Source of the DNA: Fenollaria timonensis
GTDB lineage: Bacteria > Bacillota > Clostridia > Tissierellales > Peptoniphilaceae
Direction of reading: 5' to 3'
Length of the DNA stretch: 64,000 bases
Assembly (NCBI RefSeq): GCF_001457835.1
Contig: NZ_LN898229.1
Span: forward strand, 426,082-490,081
Part shown: positions 1 through 7,979 of the stretch, in pieces
Layout: each line of letters starts with the position of its first letter
Position numbering within the stretch: the first letter of the stretch is position 1
Notes under the pieces: generated by a model
Seen by the model: only the letters and a program-made list of their open reading frames with translations
Database searches by the model: none
What the model was told of the DNA's origin: nothing
Made by a program: the position numbers and the translations under genes

Positions 1-34
1 CTGCACTATTTTATTTTATCGACATGAGTATCAA

Positions 35-250
35 CTAAAATAGAGTTTCAGTAGAAGTCGTAATTACTTTAGCAGACTCTAAAGCGTTAACCTCGCTGCC
101 ATCCTTATTCACAATAAGTTTCTTCTCAACGATACCAGCAAACGCGCCCTTTACAGCATCAGCGTCAAGACCCTCAGCAGGGTTTTGTAAACTCATGTTG
201 TACGGCTTACCATTCGCGCATTTGAACTTCATTTGTAATCTCTTCATCAT
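35..250 (-). CDS. DUF2922 family small protein
   Basis: A 71-residue protein whose pattern (LQMKFKCANGK..., SLQNPAEGL, then a C-terminal VITTSTETLF) matches the DUF2922 family of short Firmicutes proteins, which typically end in a TTTxExLF-like tail. The function of the family is not known. The gene lies 30 bp after a DUF1659 gene in the same direction, and both have the same leader, GGGGGTGAG followed by a double ATG; the second Met has the better spacing. The pair is divergent from an alternative sigma factor gene at 711. I infer one small transcription unit; no membrane segment or signal peptide is visible. Confidence 0.8.
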   Translation of the reverse strand: MMKRLQMKFKCANGKPYNMSLQNPAEGLDADAVKGAFAGIVEKKLIVNKDGSEVNALESAKVITTSTETLF

Positions 251-280
251 CTCACCCCCTTTCTAAAAAATCCTCCATCA

Positions 281-478
281 CTATAATTCAGTTACAGTGA
301 TTCTCTCAAGCTTAGTAATCTCCTTAGCTAAAAGCGTTCCAAACGCAGTTTTGAACACGCCAAGCTCCGCGTTGTTCGCATCCTCTCTGATGTAGTTTAC
401 AGTTCTAGAGAAATTTCTCTTAGATCCGTCACTGCCTTCACCAGTAAAGTAAAGCTTAACACTATTCTTAGTCATCAT
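281..478 (-). CDS. DUF1659 family small protein
   Basis: A 65-residue protein (KLYFTGEGSDGSKRNFSRTVNY..., C-terminus LERITVTEL) with the length and layout of DUF1659, a family of unknown function that is commonly encoded next to DUF2922 genes in Firmicutes. It is the first gene of a two-gene minus-strand unit with the DUF2922 gene at 35-250. The Shine-Dalgarno is AGGGGGTGAG. A 12-bp perfect palindrome (AATCCTAGGATT, 523-534) lies in its upstream region. Assignment to DUF1659 is by recognition of pattern, without a profile search. Confidence 0.65.
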   Translation of the reverse strand: MMTKNSVKLYFTGEGSDGSKRNFSRTVNYIREDANNAELGVFKTAFGTLLAKEITKLERITVTEL

Positions 479-710
479 CTCACCCCCTTCCCTAGGTCCC
501 TGCCTACACTTAATATATACAAAATCCTAGGATTATTTCCCACACGCACCCCCACCATAATTATGGAAATGGTGCAGCAATCCGTCCAATTGTCCACGCA
601 GATGTCCAAAATTTGCCGCGTCTTCCAAAATTTACGCATGAGTCTGCATTTGCCTTGCGAATGGTCTTAAAGCTATAATCATCTTAACAATAGAGAAAGG
701 AGTAAGACAG
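479..710. promoter_or_regulatory. Divergent intergenic control region
   Basis: This region separates the DUF1659/DUF2922 genes from the sigma factor gene. Rightward, a promoter is visible: TTGCCT (650-655), 18-bp spacer, TATAAT (674-679), then GGAG before the ATG at 711. Leftward there is no clear housekeeping -35/-10, but a perfect palindrome AATCCTAGGATT sits at 523-534 and a TATATT-like element lies between it and the gene. From about 575 to 667 the sequence has a loose period of 18-20 bp built on TTTGCCNCG/TTTACGCAT words, resembling the 18-bp arrays seen elsewhere in the window. Confidence 0.5.
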
Positions 711-1262
711 ATGCAAATCAATTACGACAAAGTTGCGGCAGACTACCAAGCCAGTGGACACGTCAATCCCGTGGCAATGGAAAGGCTAAAACCCCTCATG
801 ATCACGTTGATTAAGCGCTACTACCCAAACTTCAAAGAGTGGGACGACCTCATGCAAGAGCTTAGAGTCATAACACTCGAAGCCCTCCTAGACTTCGACC
901 CCGCCCATGGCGCACACGCACTCGCATACATCGAGTCACGCATGAAATACCATTTGCTCGGTAAGTATAAAAAACAAGTCGTCACCACCCCACTAGACGA
1001 TGCATTTTTAATAGAGGACGAGACCAGCATGGACGACTTCGAAGCCCTGTTTTATAACGACACACTCGGCGAAGTCTTCAAGGAGCTCACATACGAAGAA
1101 GAAAAGCTCATCTATTTACGTTACTATACCGAGATGAATTACGAAGACATCGGCCGCGCACTAGGCTTTTCAAGAAACACCGCAGCAAGAAAGATAAACG
1201 CCCTCTTGAAAAAGCTAAGGCGCCTATATAAAAAGCAAAATAAAAATACGTCTAAAGTATGA
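711..1262 (+). CDS. Alternative sigma-70 family sigma factor
   Basis: A 183-residue sigma factor with only the two core regions: region 2 over about residues 25-95 (YYPNFKEWDDLMQELRV...ESRMKYHLLGKYKK) and a region 4 helix-turn-helix over about 135-180 (LTYEEEKLIYLRYY...YEDIGRALGFSRNTAARKINAL). Region 3 is absent, as in ECF-type and phage-like sigma factors. Its base composition is less AT-rich than the neighbouring accessory genes. It diverges from the DUF1659-DUF2922 pair, so I infer that those genes are its likely regulon, by analogy with small Bacillus sigma loci of the SigO/YvrI type that sit beside short proteins. No anti-sigma gene is adjacent. Confidence 0.85.
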   Translation: MQINYDKVAADYQASGHVNPVAMERLKPLMITLIKRYYPNFKEWDDLMQELRVITLEALLDFDPAHGAHALAYIESRMKYHLLGKYKKQVVTTPLDDAFLIEDETSMDDFEALFYNDTLGEVFKELTYEEEKLIYLRYYTEMNYEDIGRALGFSRNTAARKINALLKKLRRLYKKQNKNTSKV

Positions 1263-1308
1263 TTTTTAAGAAATTTCCATGAAAATGGTAAAAATTAGAA
1301 CAAATCTA

Positions 1309-1337
1309 TTGACATAGCATGTATAAAAGACTATAAT
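1309..1337 (+). promoter_or_regulatory. Sigma-A promoter of the 1365 gene
   Basis: TTGACA at 1309-1314, a 17-bp spacer, and TATAAT at 1332-1337: a perfect consensus. AGGAGG at 1351-1356 precedes the ATG at 1365. This shows the 1365 gene is transcribed independently of the sigma gene before it. Confidence 0.9.
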
Positions 1338-1364
1338 AGACTTAGAAATAAGGAGGATAATATT

Positions 1365-1808
1365 ATGAAAAATAAGGCACTGGCAGCCTTAATCCCAGCT
1401 TATGATAAAGATGGAATGAACACGACGGTTGCCATATACGAGGACATGAGCGCAGAAAATTTGCGCGTATCAATCAGAACAGCCATCTCGAGACTGTTTC
1501 AGGAGAAATTAGCAGACGAAAAAGGCTACAGAAAGTGGGCCAAGACCATCGCCAAGAAAAAGACCGGCCTCGCGCTTATGATCAAAGACACAAAGCTAGT
1601 CGGCATCAGGTGTAGAGAGGTGCGCTCCAAAGGCGACGGATCCATGATCTACCTAAACAGAGACCTAATCTACGACACAGAAGACGGCTACATACACATA
1701 AGAGGCCTAACAAGGATACCAGTTTTGGCAAAGAAAAGGACAATCAGAGACAGGATCAAGGACTGCGACAGAATCAGTAAAGCATACGACGAGAAGATGC
1801 AAGGGTGA
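1365..1808 (+). CDS. Hypothetical basic protein, 147 aa
   Basis: I do not recognise this protein. It is strongly basic, with a Lys/Arg-rich C-terminal third (LAKKRTIRDRIKDCDRI), no signal peptide and no membrane segment, and a central beta-rich stretch (GLALMIKDTKLVGIRCREVRSKG, split here only for reading). The composition would suit nucleic-acid binding, but that is inference. It has its own consensus promoter and ribosome site, and its stop codon lies inside the 5' arm of a terminator hairpin. It follows the sigma factor gene at 103 bp. Confidence 0.7.
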   Translation: MKNKALAALIPAYDKDGMNTTVAIYEDMSAENLRVSIRTAISRLFQEKLADEKGYRKWAKTIAKKKTGLALMIKDTKLVGIRCREVRSKGDGSMIYLNRDLIYDTEDGYIHIRGLTRIPVLAKKRTIRDRIKDCDRISKAYDEKMQG

Positions 1809-1833
1809 GTACAAAGGTGCCACCCCTTTTTTA
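1801..1833 (+). terminator. Terminator overlapping the 1365 gene stop
   Basis: AAGGGTG (1801-1807) pairs with CACCCCTT (1821-1828, one bulge), followed by a T run. The 5' arm contains the last codons of the gene. Confidence 0.6.
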
Positions 1834-1889
1834 TGCCTTGAGATGATGATTATGGTAATGGTAATGGTAATAGCTTAGCGCCGATAAAC

Positions 1890-2246
1890 TTGAGGTCACA
1901 ATTTGTGACCTCAAAATACTTGTAAAAAAAAATTAAAACTTGAGGTGTAAAAATTGCACCTCAAAATCAATTTGAAAAGAGATTTAAAACTTGAGGTCGA
2001 AAAATTCGTCCTCAAGATAAATTGAAAGAAAAAAAAGAAAAATGGACTCCTTGTTTCAAAAAAAGACGAGTTTCTGAAACAATGGGTGGAATAATGGATT
2101 CTTGTTTCAAAAAGATATAGAAAGGAAAAATAAATCGCCTAAACAAAAATAAATCGCCTAAAATAGTGTAAATATTAGGCGATAGACCCAAGACATAATA
2201 AAAGACCCGTAGCACCCTTTTGTAATGAAAGGAGTACTATGGGTCT
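1890..2246. repeat. Chain of six hairpins about 50 bp apart
   Basis: This 480-bp gene-free stretch is a series of inverted repeats. Three are related: 1890-1914, 1940-1964 and 1990-2016 each have an outer TTGAGGT...ACCTCAA-type stem with a different inner stem (CACAA/TTGTG, GTAA/TTGC, CGAA/TTCG), exactly 50 bp apart. Two more follow with unrelated stems: TTGTTTC/GAAACAA at 2051-2082 and ATCGCCTAA/TTAGGCGAT at 2153-2183. The last, AGACCCGTAG...CTATGGGTCT at 2203-2246, looks like a terminator for the minus-strand gene ending at 2290. Inner-stem bases change in pairs, which favours folding as RNA. Confidence 0.75.
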
Positions 2247-2291
2247 AATTTTATAAATAAAACGCGTAGAAAGAGATTTGAAGCGTGGGTT
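2202..2291. repeat. 3'-flank repeat, copy 1 (with terminator hairpin)
   Basis: About 90 bp, roughly 80% identical to 5800-5890. It contains the hairpin AGACCCGTAG/CTATGGGTCT, then a shared TTTTATAAATAAA run, and ends GAAGCGTGGGTT at the stop of the FRG gene. The second copy sits in the same position at the end of an unrelated minus-strand gene, so it is a shared 3' flank, probably a terminator. Confidence 0.75.
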
Positions 2292-3462
2292 AATTGTGAT
2301 TCTTGTTATTATTTTTACTTACACGTCGAGTATATCGTAAAGCATCTTCTCCCGATTTATTGTACTTATTAGATAGATATCTAATCCTGTTTTCAAAATC
2401 TGGAAACATTTCTTCTTTAGTATAACAATACTCATTCAATTTATTTTCTAAATCTTCTAAAATATCTTTTAAAGCATTTACTTTGTATTTTTCAATTGAA
2501 TCAAGCTGTTTATTTAACTCAGTTAAATCATTTTCTAAAAATTTTTCTAGATCTCTGTGTCCCTGATCCTTGATATATTTTTTAAGCTCGGTATAAGCAT
2601 CTATCTCTTTGTTTAACACTTCCTTGTAAACAGTATCATCAAAGCGTAATACTATCTTGATATAGGGTATTTTCTTGTAATTTTTGTTTTTAAGTAAAGT
2701 TTTCTCATAATTTAGAAAAGCACCTTTTTGAGCTAATATACGTTCATTTGTTTGATTCTTTCTTACTTCTGTAAATAACGTCTCATCTTTTTCTAATTGT
2801 TCATTAATATTAAATAAATACAAAGTAGGTTCTATATATTCACGAATGTTTTCCTTAATCATAAAAAGCATAGCTATATAAGGATTTCTTGTTATATCTA
2901 AAAGAGCTGTTTTTAGGCCATAGTGTTGCAGTAAAGACAAGTCACGTTCCCTGCTTGTGATGCAGTCATCTCCATTGAATTCAGTATAATTAATTTTTTC
3001 AGGAAATTCATAAGATAGCTTGCGATATATTCTTTCGAAATTGTTGATGTAGCTTTTATCCACTTCGTCTCGCATTATTCCAGGTAACAATGGTTTATTA
3101 ACTGATTGTCCTCTAAAATAATTAAATCCAAATTCGTTGCTTGTAAATCTTTGTAGTAGCTCCTTATACAAGTAAAATAATTGCCAACCGTTAGCTTGAG
3201 ACTTATTTTTAATATCAAAATCACATTTCTCTACAATACTTCTTAGGCTACTTTTTATCTCATCACTATTAGACGCCAACACATTGACATGTGTTAGTAA
3301 ATATTTTCTTTTATCATCAGTTTTTGCTAATGTGTTTCCAATATATCCAATTTCAATCGTATTTCTCTCAAAAAATAAATCTTCTTTATAATTTAACAAA
3401 TTTTTAGCGTAATCATTTGTCACTTCTTTATTATCCGTATCAAAATTATTAAAGAAAAACAT
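2290..3462 (-). CDS. FRG domain-containing protein
   Basis: A 390-residue protein with the FRG domain signature: FRGQS at about residue 118, then SLLQHYGLKTALLDITRNPYIAMLF at about 178-202 (given in two parts of one block), where the xxHYGxxTxLLDxTxxP pattern is the family hallmark. The C-terminal 130 residues are charged and probably helical (ELNKQLDSIEKYKVNALKD). FRG proteins are of unknown activity but recur in phage, toxin and defence loci. The gene starts 6 bp after the stop of an ImmA/IrrE metallopeptidase gene with only a weak ribosome site, so translation is probably coupled. AT content is high, as in acquired DNA. Confidence 0.85.
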   Translation of the reverse strand: MFFFNNFDTDNKEVTNDYAKNLLNYKEDLFFERNTIEIGYIGNTLAKTDDKRKYLLTHVNVLASNSDEIKSSLRSIVEKCDFDIKNKSQANGWQLFYLYKELLQRFTSNEFGFNYFRGQSVNKPLLPGIMRDEVDKSYINNFERIYRKLSYEFPEKINYTEFNGDDCITSRERDLSLLQHYGLKTALLDITRNPYIAMLFMIKENIREYIEPTLYLFNINEQLEKDETLFTEVRKNQTNERILAQKGAFLNYEKTLLKNKNYKKIPYIKIVLRFDDTVYKEVLNKEIDAYTELKKYIKDQGHRDLEKFLENDLTELNKQLDSIEKYKVNALKDILEDLENKLNEYCYTKEEMFPDFENRIRYLSNKYNKSGEDALRYTRRVSKNNNKNHN

Positions 3463-3468
3463 TTTCTG

Positions 3469-4077
3469 CTACCTAAATATATTCAAATTTTTTAATCTGT
3501 ACTTAAGCGATTCAACTGATACCATCATTTTCTTAGCAGTATTTTCTGCTAAATAGTCAATATCATTATCAGAAAACTTTTGTGTTGTATCATAATTAAG
3601 CTCAAACATTGTCTTTTCTAACGCTTTCCTTAATAACCTTTCAGGCATCAATAATTCAGCAGCAAAAGCGTTAGCACTTACTTCATTCATCCTTTCAATA
3701 AGATCTTTGTAAATCGTATAGCTCGTATCTCTATATGATATACCTTCATGGCTTAATAATATATGGCCTATTTCGTGTGCTATAGTAAAACGTTGTCTAA
3801 CTAAAGGTTCATACTTATTAATTCTTATCTCTTTTTTTCCTGTATTAGTAGAATATTCACTTGATTCATCATTAGCTGCAGAGTGAAAATTCATACAAAA
3901 TCCAGATACATCAAGCTCTTCTTCAATAACTTTTATCTTACAAAGGTCTGCAATTTTTTTAACATCTACTTCAAACTCTTTTTCTAATTCTGCTTCTTCT
4001 ACATCATCTCTGTATACGCCAAACTTTTCTAAAAACTCTTTATCATAAATTTCGCCGTAAGTCATTAATTCTCCCAT
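3469..4077 (-). CDS. ImmA/IrrE family metallopeptidase
   Basis: A 202-residue protein with a zinc peptidase core: RFTIAHEIGHILLSHEG (HEIGH metal motif near residue 110) and the third-ligand block NEVSANAFAAELLMPE about 35 residues later. Members cleave phage-type or stress repressors, or act as IrrE-like sensors. No Xre-type helix-turn-helix is fused or adjacent, which is unusual for ImmA. The FRG gene follows directly, so the two probably work as a pair. Upstream on the minus strand there are TATAAT-like words (about 4105-4140) and a GAAGGTG ribosome site. An alternative start is the Met at residue 5. Confidence 0.85.
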   Translation of the reverse strand: MGELMTYGEIYDKEFLEKFGVYRDDVEEAELEKEFEVDVKKIADLCKIKVIEEELDVSGFCMNFHSAANDESSEYSTNTGKKEIRINKYEPLVRQRFTIAHEIGHILLSHEGISYRDTSYTIYKDLIERMNEVSANAFAAELLMPERLLRKALEKTMFELNYDTTQKFSDNDIDYLAENTAKKMMVSVESLKYRLKNLNIFR

Positions 4078-4288
4078 AACACTTTCACCTTCTTTTAATT
4101 ATATGTTATACTAATTTATTCATTACTTGTATACATATTATACCACAAAACACGCTAAATTTAAACACTTAATGAGCAATATTTAAAATTTTAATACTTT
4201 GTGCATAGAACTAATTTAAAGAATTTCTTATTTCTGCAAGTAGAAAATCATTTGTAATTAATTCACCTTTTTTTATTAAAACTGTTTT

Positions 4289-5552
4289 ATAAATTGCAAC
4301 AATAAGTTAGCCACCCAGACATCATATAGACTAAATGTATAGTATAGCTTAAAAGTATTTATTTTTATTAAACTAGATACTTTTAAGCTGTTTTATTTCC
4401 TTTATGAACTCTTCTTTTGCAGTTTTGTAATTAAAGATTTTTCTTGGCAAATTATTCATCCACTCGTTTATTCTGTATATTTTTTCTTTTGATACTTCTT
4501 CTATTGATGTGCCTTTTTGTATAAATCTTCGTATTAATTTATGTTGACATTCACTAGTTCCTCTTTCCCATGATGTATATGGATGACAAAAATATATATC
4601 TACATATTCTGCTAATTCTGATAAGCTTGAAAATTCTGAACCATTATCTGATGTTATACTTTTAAATATTTCTTTGTTTAACTGCGCATTATCTTTTAAG
4701 AATTTAAGTCCAATGTCTACTGCATCGGGTGTTTTTCCATGTATTTTTATCAGCTTTTCATATCTTGTTTTTCTTTCTACTAATGTAAGTAGTACTGGAT
4801 CTGTCTTTTTCTTTTTACCTATAACTGTATCTATTTCCCAGTGGCCGAATTCTTCTCTTGTTTGTATTTTATCTGGTCTTTCTTCTATGGATATGCCAAG
4901 CTTTTTCTTGTTTTGTCTTGTTCTTCTTGTGCTATTTTTGTTTTTTCTCTTTACTTTTTCTAGTAGATCTATATTTTTTGTTTTCATTAGTGACTTATTT
5001 ATCCAGTTGTAGAGGCTTTTTGTTGATGGTATTTCTGATGATGGAAAGAGTCTATTTGCTTTTGCGTATCCAACACATACATCTGGAGACCATTTATCTT
5101 TTAACATTTTATTGTCTGCCCATTTAAGAAATTCGACTATATCTATATATTTTGGTCTTCTTCCGCAAGAAGATCTATTGTTTATATATACCTCATAATT
5201 AGTTAAGGCAAAGTATTTTTCATCGTAGTAAGTATATGTTTTGTTATTACTTTTTATTATTCTCTTTTGCTTTACTGTGCCTTTCTTTATTGCGTTGTTT
5301 ATTGTCTGCGGGGCTCTATTTAGCCTTCTTGCTATCTCTCTGTTGCTATGTCCATCTATTTTCCATGCCTGTATTAATGACATTTCATGTAGTGATAGAT
5401 GTGAATTTTTCTTGCGTTCTGTAAATTCTATGGTATAATTTATATGAGTCATGTGTACCTCCGTATAGTTGTTTTTTTGTTTGTTACTAATACTATACCA
5501 TATGTACACATGATTTTTTTATTTGGTGGCTAAGTTAATTATACAATCTTCC
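4289..5552 (-). mobile_element. IS30-family insertion sequence, copy 1
   Basis: 1264 bp, the same length as the copies at 6716 and 42737. The ends are imperfect inverted repeats sharing the inner word TTAGCCACC. The flanks carry a 14-bp direct repeat ATTAAAACTGTTTT at 4275-4288 and 5553-5566. Removing the element and one repeat restores a continuous intergenic sequence. It lies in inverted orientation to copy 2, 1163 bp away. Confidence 0.95.
4373..5452 (-). CDS. IS30-family transposase, copy 1
   Basis: A 359-residue DDE transposase. The N-terminus has a helix-turn-helix (LSLHEMSLIQAWK...GHSNREIARRLNRAPQTI). The catalytic core shows HWEIDTVIG (first Asp), ITSDNGSEF (second Asp) and HPYTSWERGTSECQHKLIRR with the final Glu, the typical IS30 pattern. 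I start it at the Met preceded by CGGAGG (ATG at 5452); a reading frame upstream of that runs through the promoter and is not credible. The protein is identical in all three copies. Confidence 0.95.
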   Translation of the reverse strand: MTHINYTIEFTERKKNSHLSLHEMSLIQAWKIDGHSNREIARRLNRAPQTINNAIKKGTVKQKRIIKSNNKTYTYYDEKYFALTNYEVYINNRSSCGRRPKYIDIVEFLKWADNKMLKDKWSPDVCVGYAKANRLFPSSEIPSTKSLYNWINKSLMKTKNIDLLEKVKRKNKNSTRRTRQNKKKLGISIEERPDKIQTREEFGHWEIDTVIGKKKKTDPVLLTLVERKTRYEKLIKIHGKTPDAVDIGLKFLKDNAQLNKEIFKSITSDNGSEFSSLSELAEYVDIYFCHPYTSWERGTSECQHKLIRRFIQKGTSIEEVSKEKIYRINEWMNNLPRKIFNYKTAKEEFIKEIKQLKSI

Positions 5553-5583
5553 ATTAAAACTGTTTTCAAACATAATTATATAT

Positions 5584-5606
5584 TAGGCAATAACGCCTCT
5601 TTTTTA
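5584..5606 (+). terminator. Small terminator-like hairpin
   Basis: AGGC and GCCT arms (5584-5598) are followed by a run of T. No gene ends just upstream in the present arrangement, so it may be a relic. Confidence 0.35.
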
Positions 5607-5625
5607 TGTCTATGGAGGTGAAATC

Positions 5626-5774
5626 GTGGTAAATAAGTTAATTTCTTTACTAGGCATGACTCTAAAATTTGTGTTCAAAGATAGCGCTAAAGACAAGGCA
5701 GCGCTTGTGATGGCAGTTGCAGCCTAGTACGTAAGATCAAAGATTTAGTCAAAGCATTGCGTAAGCAATATTAG
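5626..5774 (+). pseudogene. Frameshifted micro-ORF
   Basis: A strong ribosome site (GGAGGTG) precedes a GTG at 5626. The frame encodes about 33 residues (VNKLISLLGMTLKFVFKDSA...) and stops at 5727. A one-base shift near 5718 continues as SLVRKIKDLVKALRKQY to a stop at 5774, giving a basic, amphipathic peptide of about 50 residues. I do not recognise a family. It may be a decayed membrane-active small protein, or a sequencing error; it could also be chance. Confidence 0.3.
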
Positions 5775-5799
5775 ATTAAAACCTAAGACTAAATGAAAG

Positions 5800-5890
5800 A
5801 AGACCCATAGCGCTCTCTTCTATGGAAAGAGGTACTATGGGTCTTCTTTTATAAATAAATTGCGTATGAGGGATTTTGAAGCGTGGGTTT
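5800..5890. repeat. 3'-flank repeat, copy 2 (with terminator hairpin)
   Basis: Second copy of the 2202-2291 sequence. Here the hairpin AGACCCATAG/CTATGGGTCT (5801-5844) is perfect and is followed by TCTTTT. It ends GAAGCGTGGGTT beside the stop of the split membrane-protein gene at 5905. Confidence 0.75.
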
Positions 5891-5904
5891 TGGGTAATGA
5901 TAAT

Positions 5905-6715
5905 CTACTTTTGTAATCTTAAAAATTTTTTTATATTTTTCTCTATATAACCAATCTTAATATATTTCTTAAATTCTTTATTAAACAAAAACATACTATA
6001 CAATAATAAAAATGCAGTAAAAATAATCACTTCAAATTGCCTTTTTGAAACCTTTACTACCTCTTTCTTATTATAGTCATTAACTATCAATTTAATCTCA
6101 GCTTGAAGCGAGTTAAAATAATCAACAATAAAATCTTTAGTATTAAACAGCATATTATATATTGTATCAAAGTCATTCTCTATAAAGTTATAAGATAATT
6201 GACCATAAAAGTATATAAAATTCATATGTTGTAAACAAAAGTTTGAAAAATAATCAAAATTGACATCAATTAGTAAATCATATATTATCTTAACAATAGT
6301 TTTTGATTCTTGTATTTCATAAAATTCTAAATTATATAGATTATTTATTTTTACGTCATTTTGTACTCCGTCAAAAGTCTCATCAATAACAGCGTATTTA
6401 TTAATAAAATTACTAATATTATAAGATAAATTGTTGTATGAGGTATCCAAATTTCTGCAGAATTTATTAAGTTTCAATAATAGTTTTTCTTCATTTTTAT
6501 AGTTATATTTGTTTATAATATCCTTAGAGTTATTTCTTTCTCCTAAAAAAAGTGTAATAATCAATAAATTAGTTATTAGCGATAAAAATACAGTTGTAAG
6601 ATTATTTGGTATTGTTATTAATGTATCGTTTATAAAATTTTTAATTAAAATTAGTAAATTAGTAAAAAAATCAGTCTTTTTATAAATAATGTAAATCAGA
6701 CATACAATAAAATTT
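5905..6715 (-). pseudogene. Membrane protein gene, 3' fragment (split by IS30)
   Basis: This is the 3' part of a gene whose 5' part lies at 7963-8430 across IS30 copy 2. Read from the 14-bp target repeat (6702-6715), the frame is open without a stop to 5905 and continues exactly the codon phase of the 5' part. The reconstructed protein is about 415 residues. This portion contains membrane segments (LLIITLFLG near the present TTG at 6564; VIIFTAFLLLYSMFLF near the C-terminus) and a polar, Asn-rich helical middle. I do not recognise the family. A product from 6564 might still be made but would lack the N-terminal membrane segments. Confidence 0.8.
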
Positions 6716-7979
6716 GGAAGATTGTATAATTAACTTAGCCACCAAATAAAAAAATCATGTGTACATATGGTATAGTATTAGTAACAAACAAAAAAACAAC
6801 TATACGGAGGTACACATGACTCATATAAATTATACCATAGAATTTACAGAACGCAAGAAAAATTCACATCTATCACTACATGAAATGTCATTAATACAGG
6901 CATGGAAAATAGATGGACATAGCAACAGAGAGATAGCAAGAAGGCTAAATAGAGCCCCGCAGACAATAAACAACGCAATAAAGAAAGGCACAGTAAAGCA
7001 AAAGAGAATAATAAAAAGTAATAACAAAACATATACTTACTACGATGAAAAATACTTTGCCTTAACTAATTATGAGGTATATATAAACAATAGATCTTCT
7101 TGCGGAAGAAGACCAAAATATATAGATATAGTCGAATTTCTTAAATGGGCAGACAATAAAATGTTAAAAGATAAATGGTCTCCAGATGTATGTGTTGGAT
7201 ACGCAAAAGCAAATAGACTCTTTCCATCATCAGAAATACCATCAACAAAAAGCCTCTACAACTGGATAAATAAGTCACTAATGAAAACAAAAAATATAGA
7301 TCTACTAGAAAAAGTAAAGAGAAAAAACAAAAATAGCACAAGAAGAACAAGACAAAACAAGAAAAAGCTTGGCATATCCATAGAAGAAAGACCAGATAAA
7401 ATACAAACAAGAGAAGAATTCGGCCACTGGGAAATAGATACAGTTATAGGTAAAAAGAAAAAGACAGATCCAGTACTACTTACATTAGTAGAAAGAAAAA
7501 CAAGATATGAAAAGCTGATAAAAATACATGGAAAAACACCCGATGCAGTAGACATTGGACTTAAATTCTTAAAAGATAATGCGCAGTTAAACAAAGAAAT
7601 ATTTAAAAGTATAACATCAGATAATGGTTCAGAATTTTCAAGCTTATCAGAATTAGCAGAATATGTAGATATATATTTTTGTCATCCATATACATCATGG
7701 GAAAGAGGAACTAGTGAATGTCAACATAAATTAATACGAAGATTTATACAAAAAGGCACATCAATAGAAGAAGTATCAAAAGAAAAAATATACAGAATAA
7801 ACGAGTGGATGAATAATTTGCCAAGAAAAATCTTTAATTACAAAACTGCAAAAGAAGAGTTCATAAAGGAAATAAAACAGCTTAAAAGTATCTAGTTTAA
7901 TAAAAATAAATACTTTTAAGCTATACTATACATTTAGTCTATATGATGTCTGGGTGGCTAACTTATTGTTGCAATTTAT
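6716..7979 (+). mobile_element. IS30-family insertion sequence, copy 2
   Basis: 1264 bp with the same ends as copies 1 and 3. The target repeat ATACAATAAAATTT lies at 6702-6715 and 7980-7993. The insertion interrupts a minus-strand membrane-protein gene. Together with copy 1 it brackets 1163 bp in inverted orientation, the geometry of a composite element, though separate target repeats show the two inserted independently. Confidence 0.95.
6816..7895 (+). CDS. IS30-family transposase, copy 2
   Basis: Identical 359-residue protein to the copy at 4373-5452, with CGGAGG before the ATG at 6816 and a TATGGTATAGTATT promoter-like segment just inside the element's left end. The open frame and identical sequence indicate recent transposition. 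Confidence 0.95.
   Translation: MTHINYTIEFTERKKNSHLSLHEMSLIQAWKIDGHSNREIARRLNRAPQTINNAIKKGTVKQKRIIKSNNKTYTYYDEKYFALTNYEVYINNRSSCGRRPKYIDIVEFLKWADNKMLKDKWSPDVCVGYAKANRLFPSSEIPSTKSLYNWINKSLMKTKNIDLLEKVKRKNKNSTRRTRQNKKKLGISIEERPDKIQTREEFGHWEIDTVIGKKKKTDPVLLTLVERKTRYEKLIKIHGKTPDAVDIGLKFLKDNAQLNKEIFKSITSDNGSEFSSLSELAEYVDIYFCHPYTSWERGTSECQHKLIRRFIQKGTSIEEVSKEKIYRINEWMNNLPRKIFNYKTAKEEFIKEIKQLKSI

Noticed and set aside
2012-2215. Minus-strand frame of 67 codons within the hairpin chain
   Set aside because: It is composed of hairpin arms and A/T runs with no ribosome site; noncoding structure explains it better.
4275-5600. A 26-codon minus-strand frame interrupted by IS30 copy 1 (KTVLIKKGELITNDF...)
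   Set aside because: It has only a TTG start with no ribosome site and a stop shortly upstream, so it is too short to call a gene.
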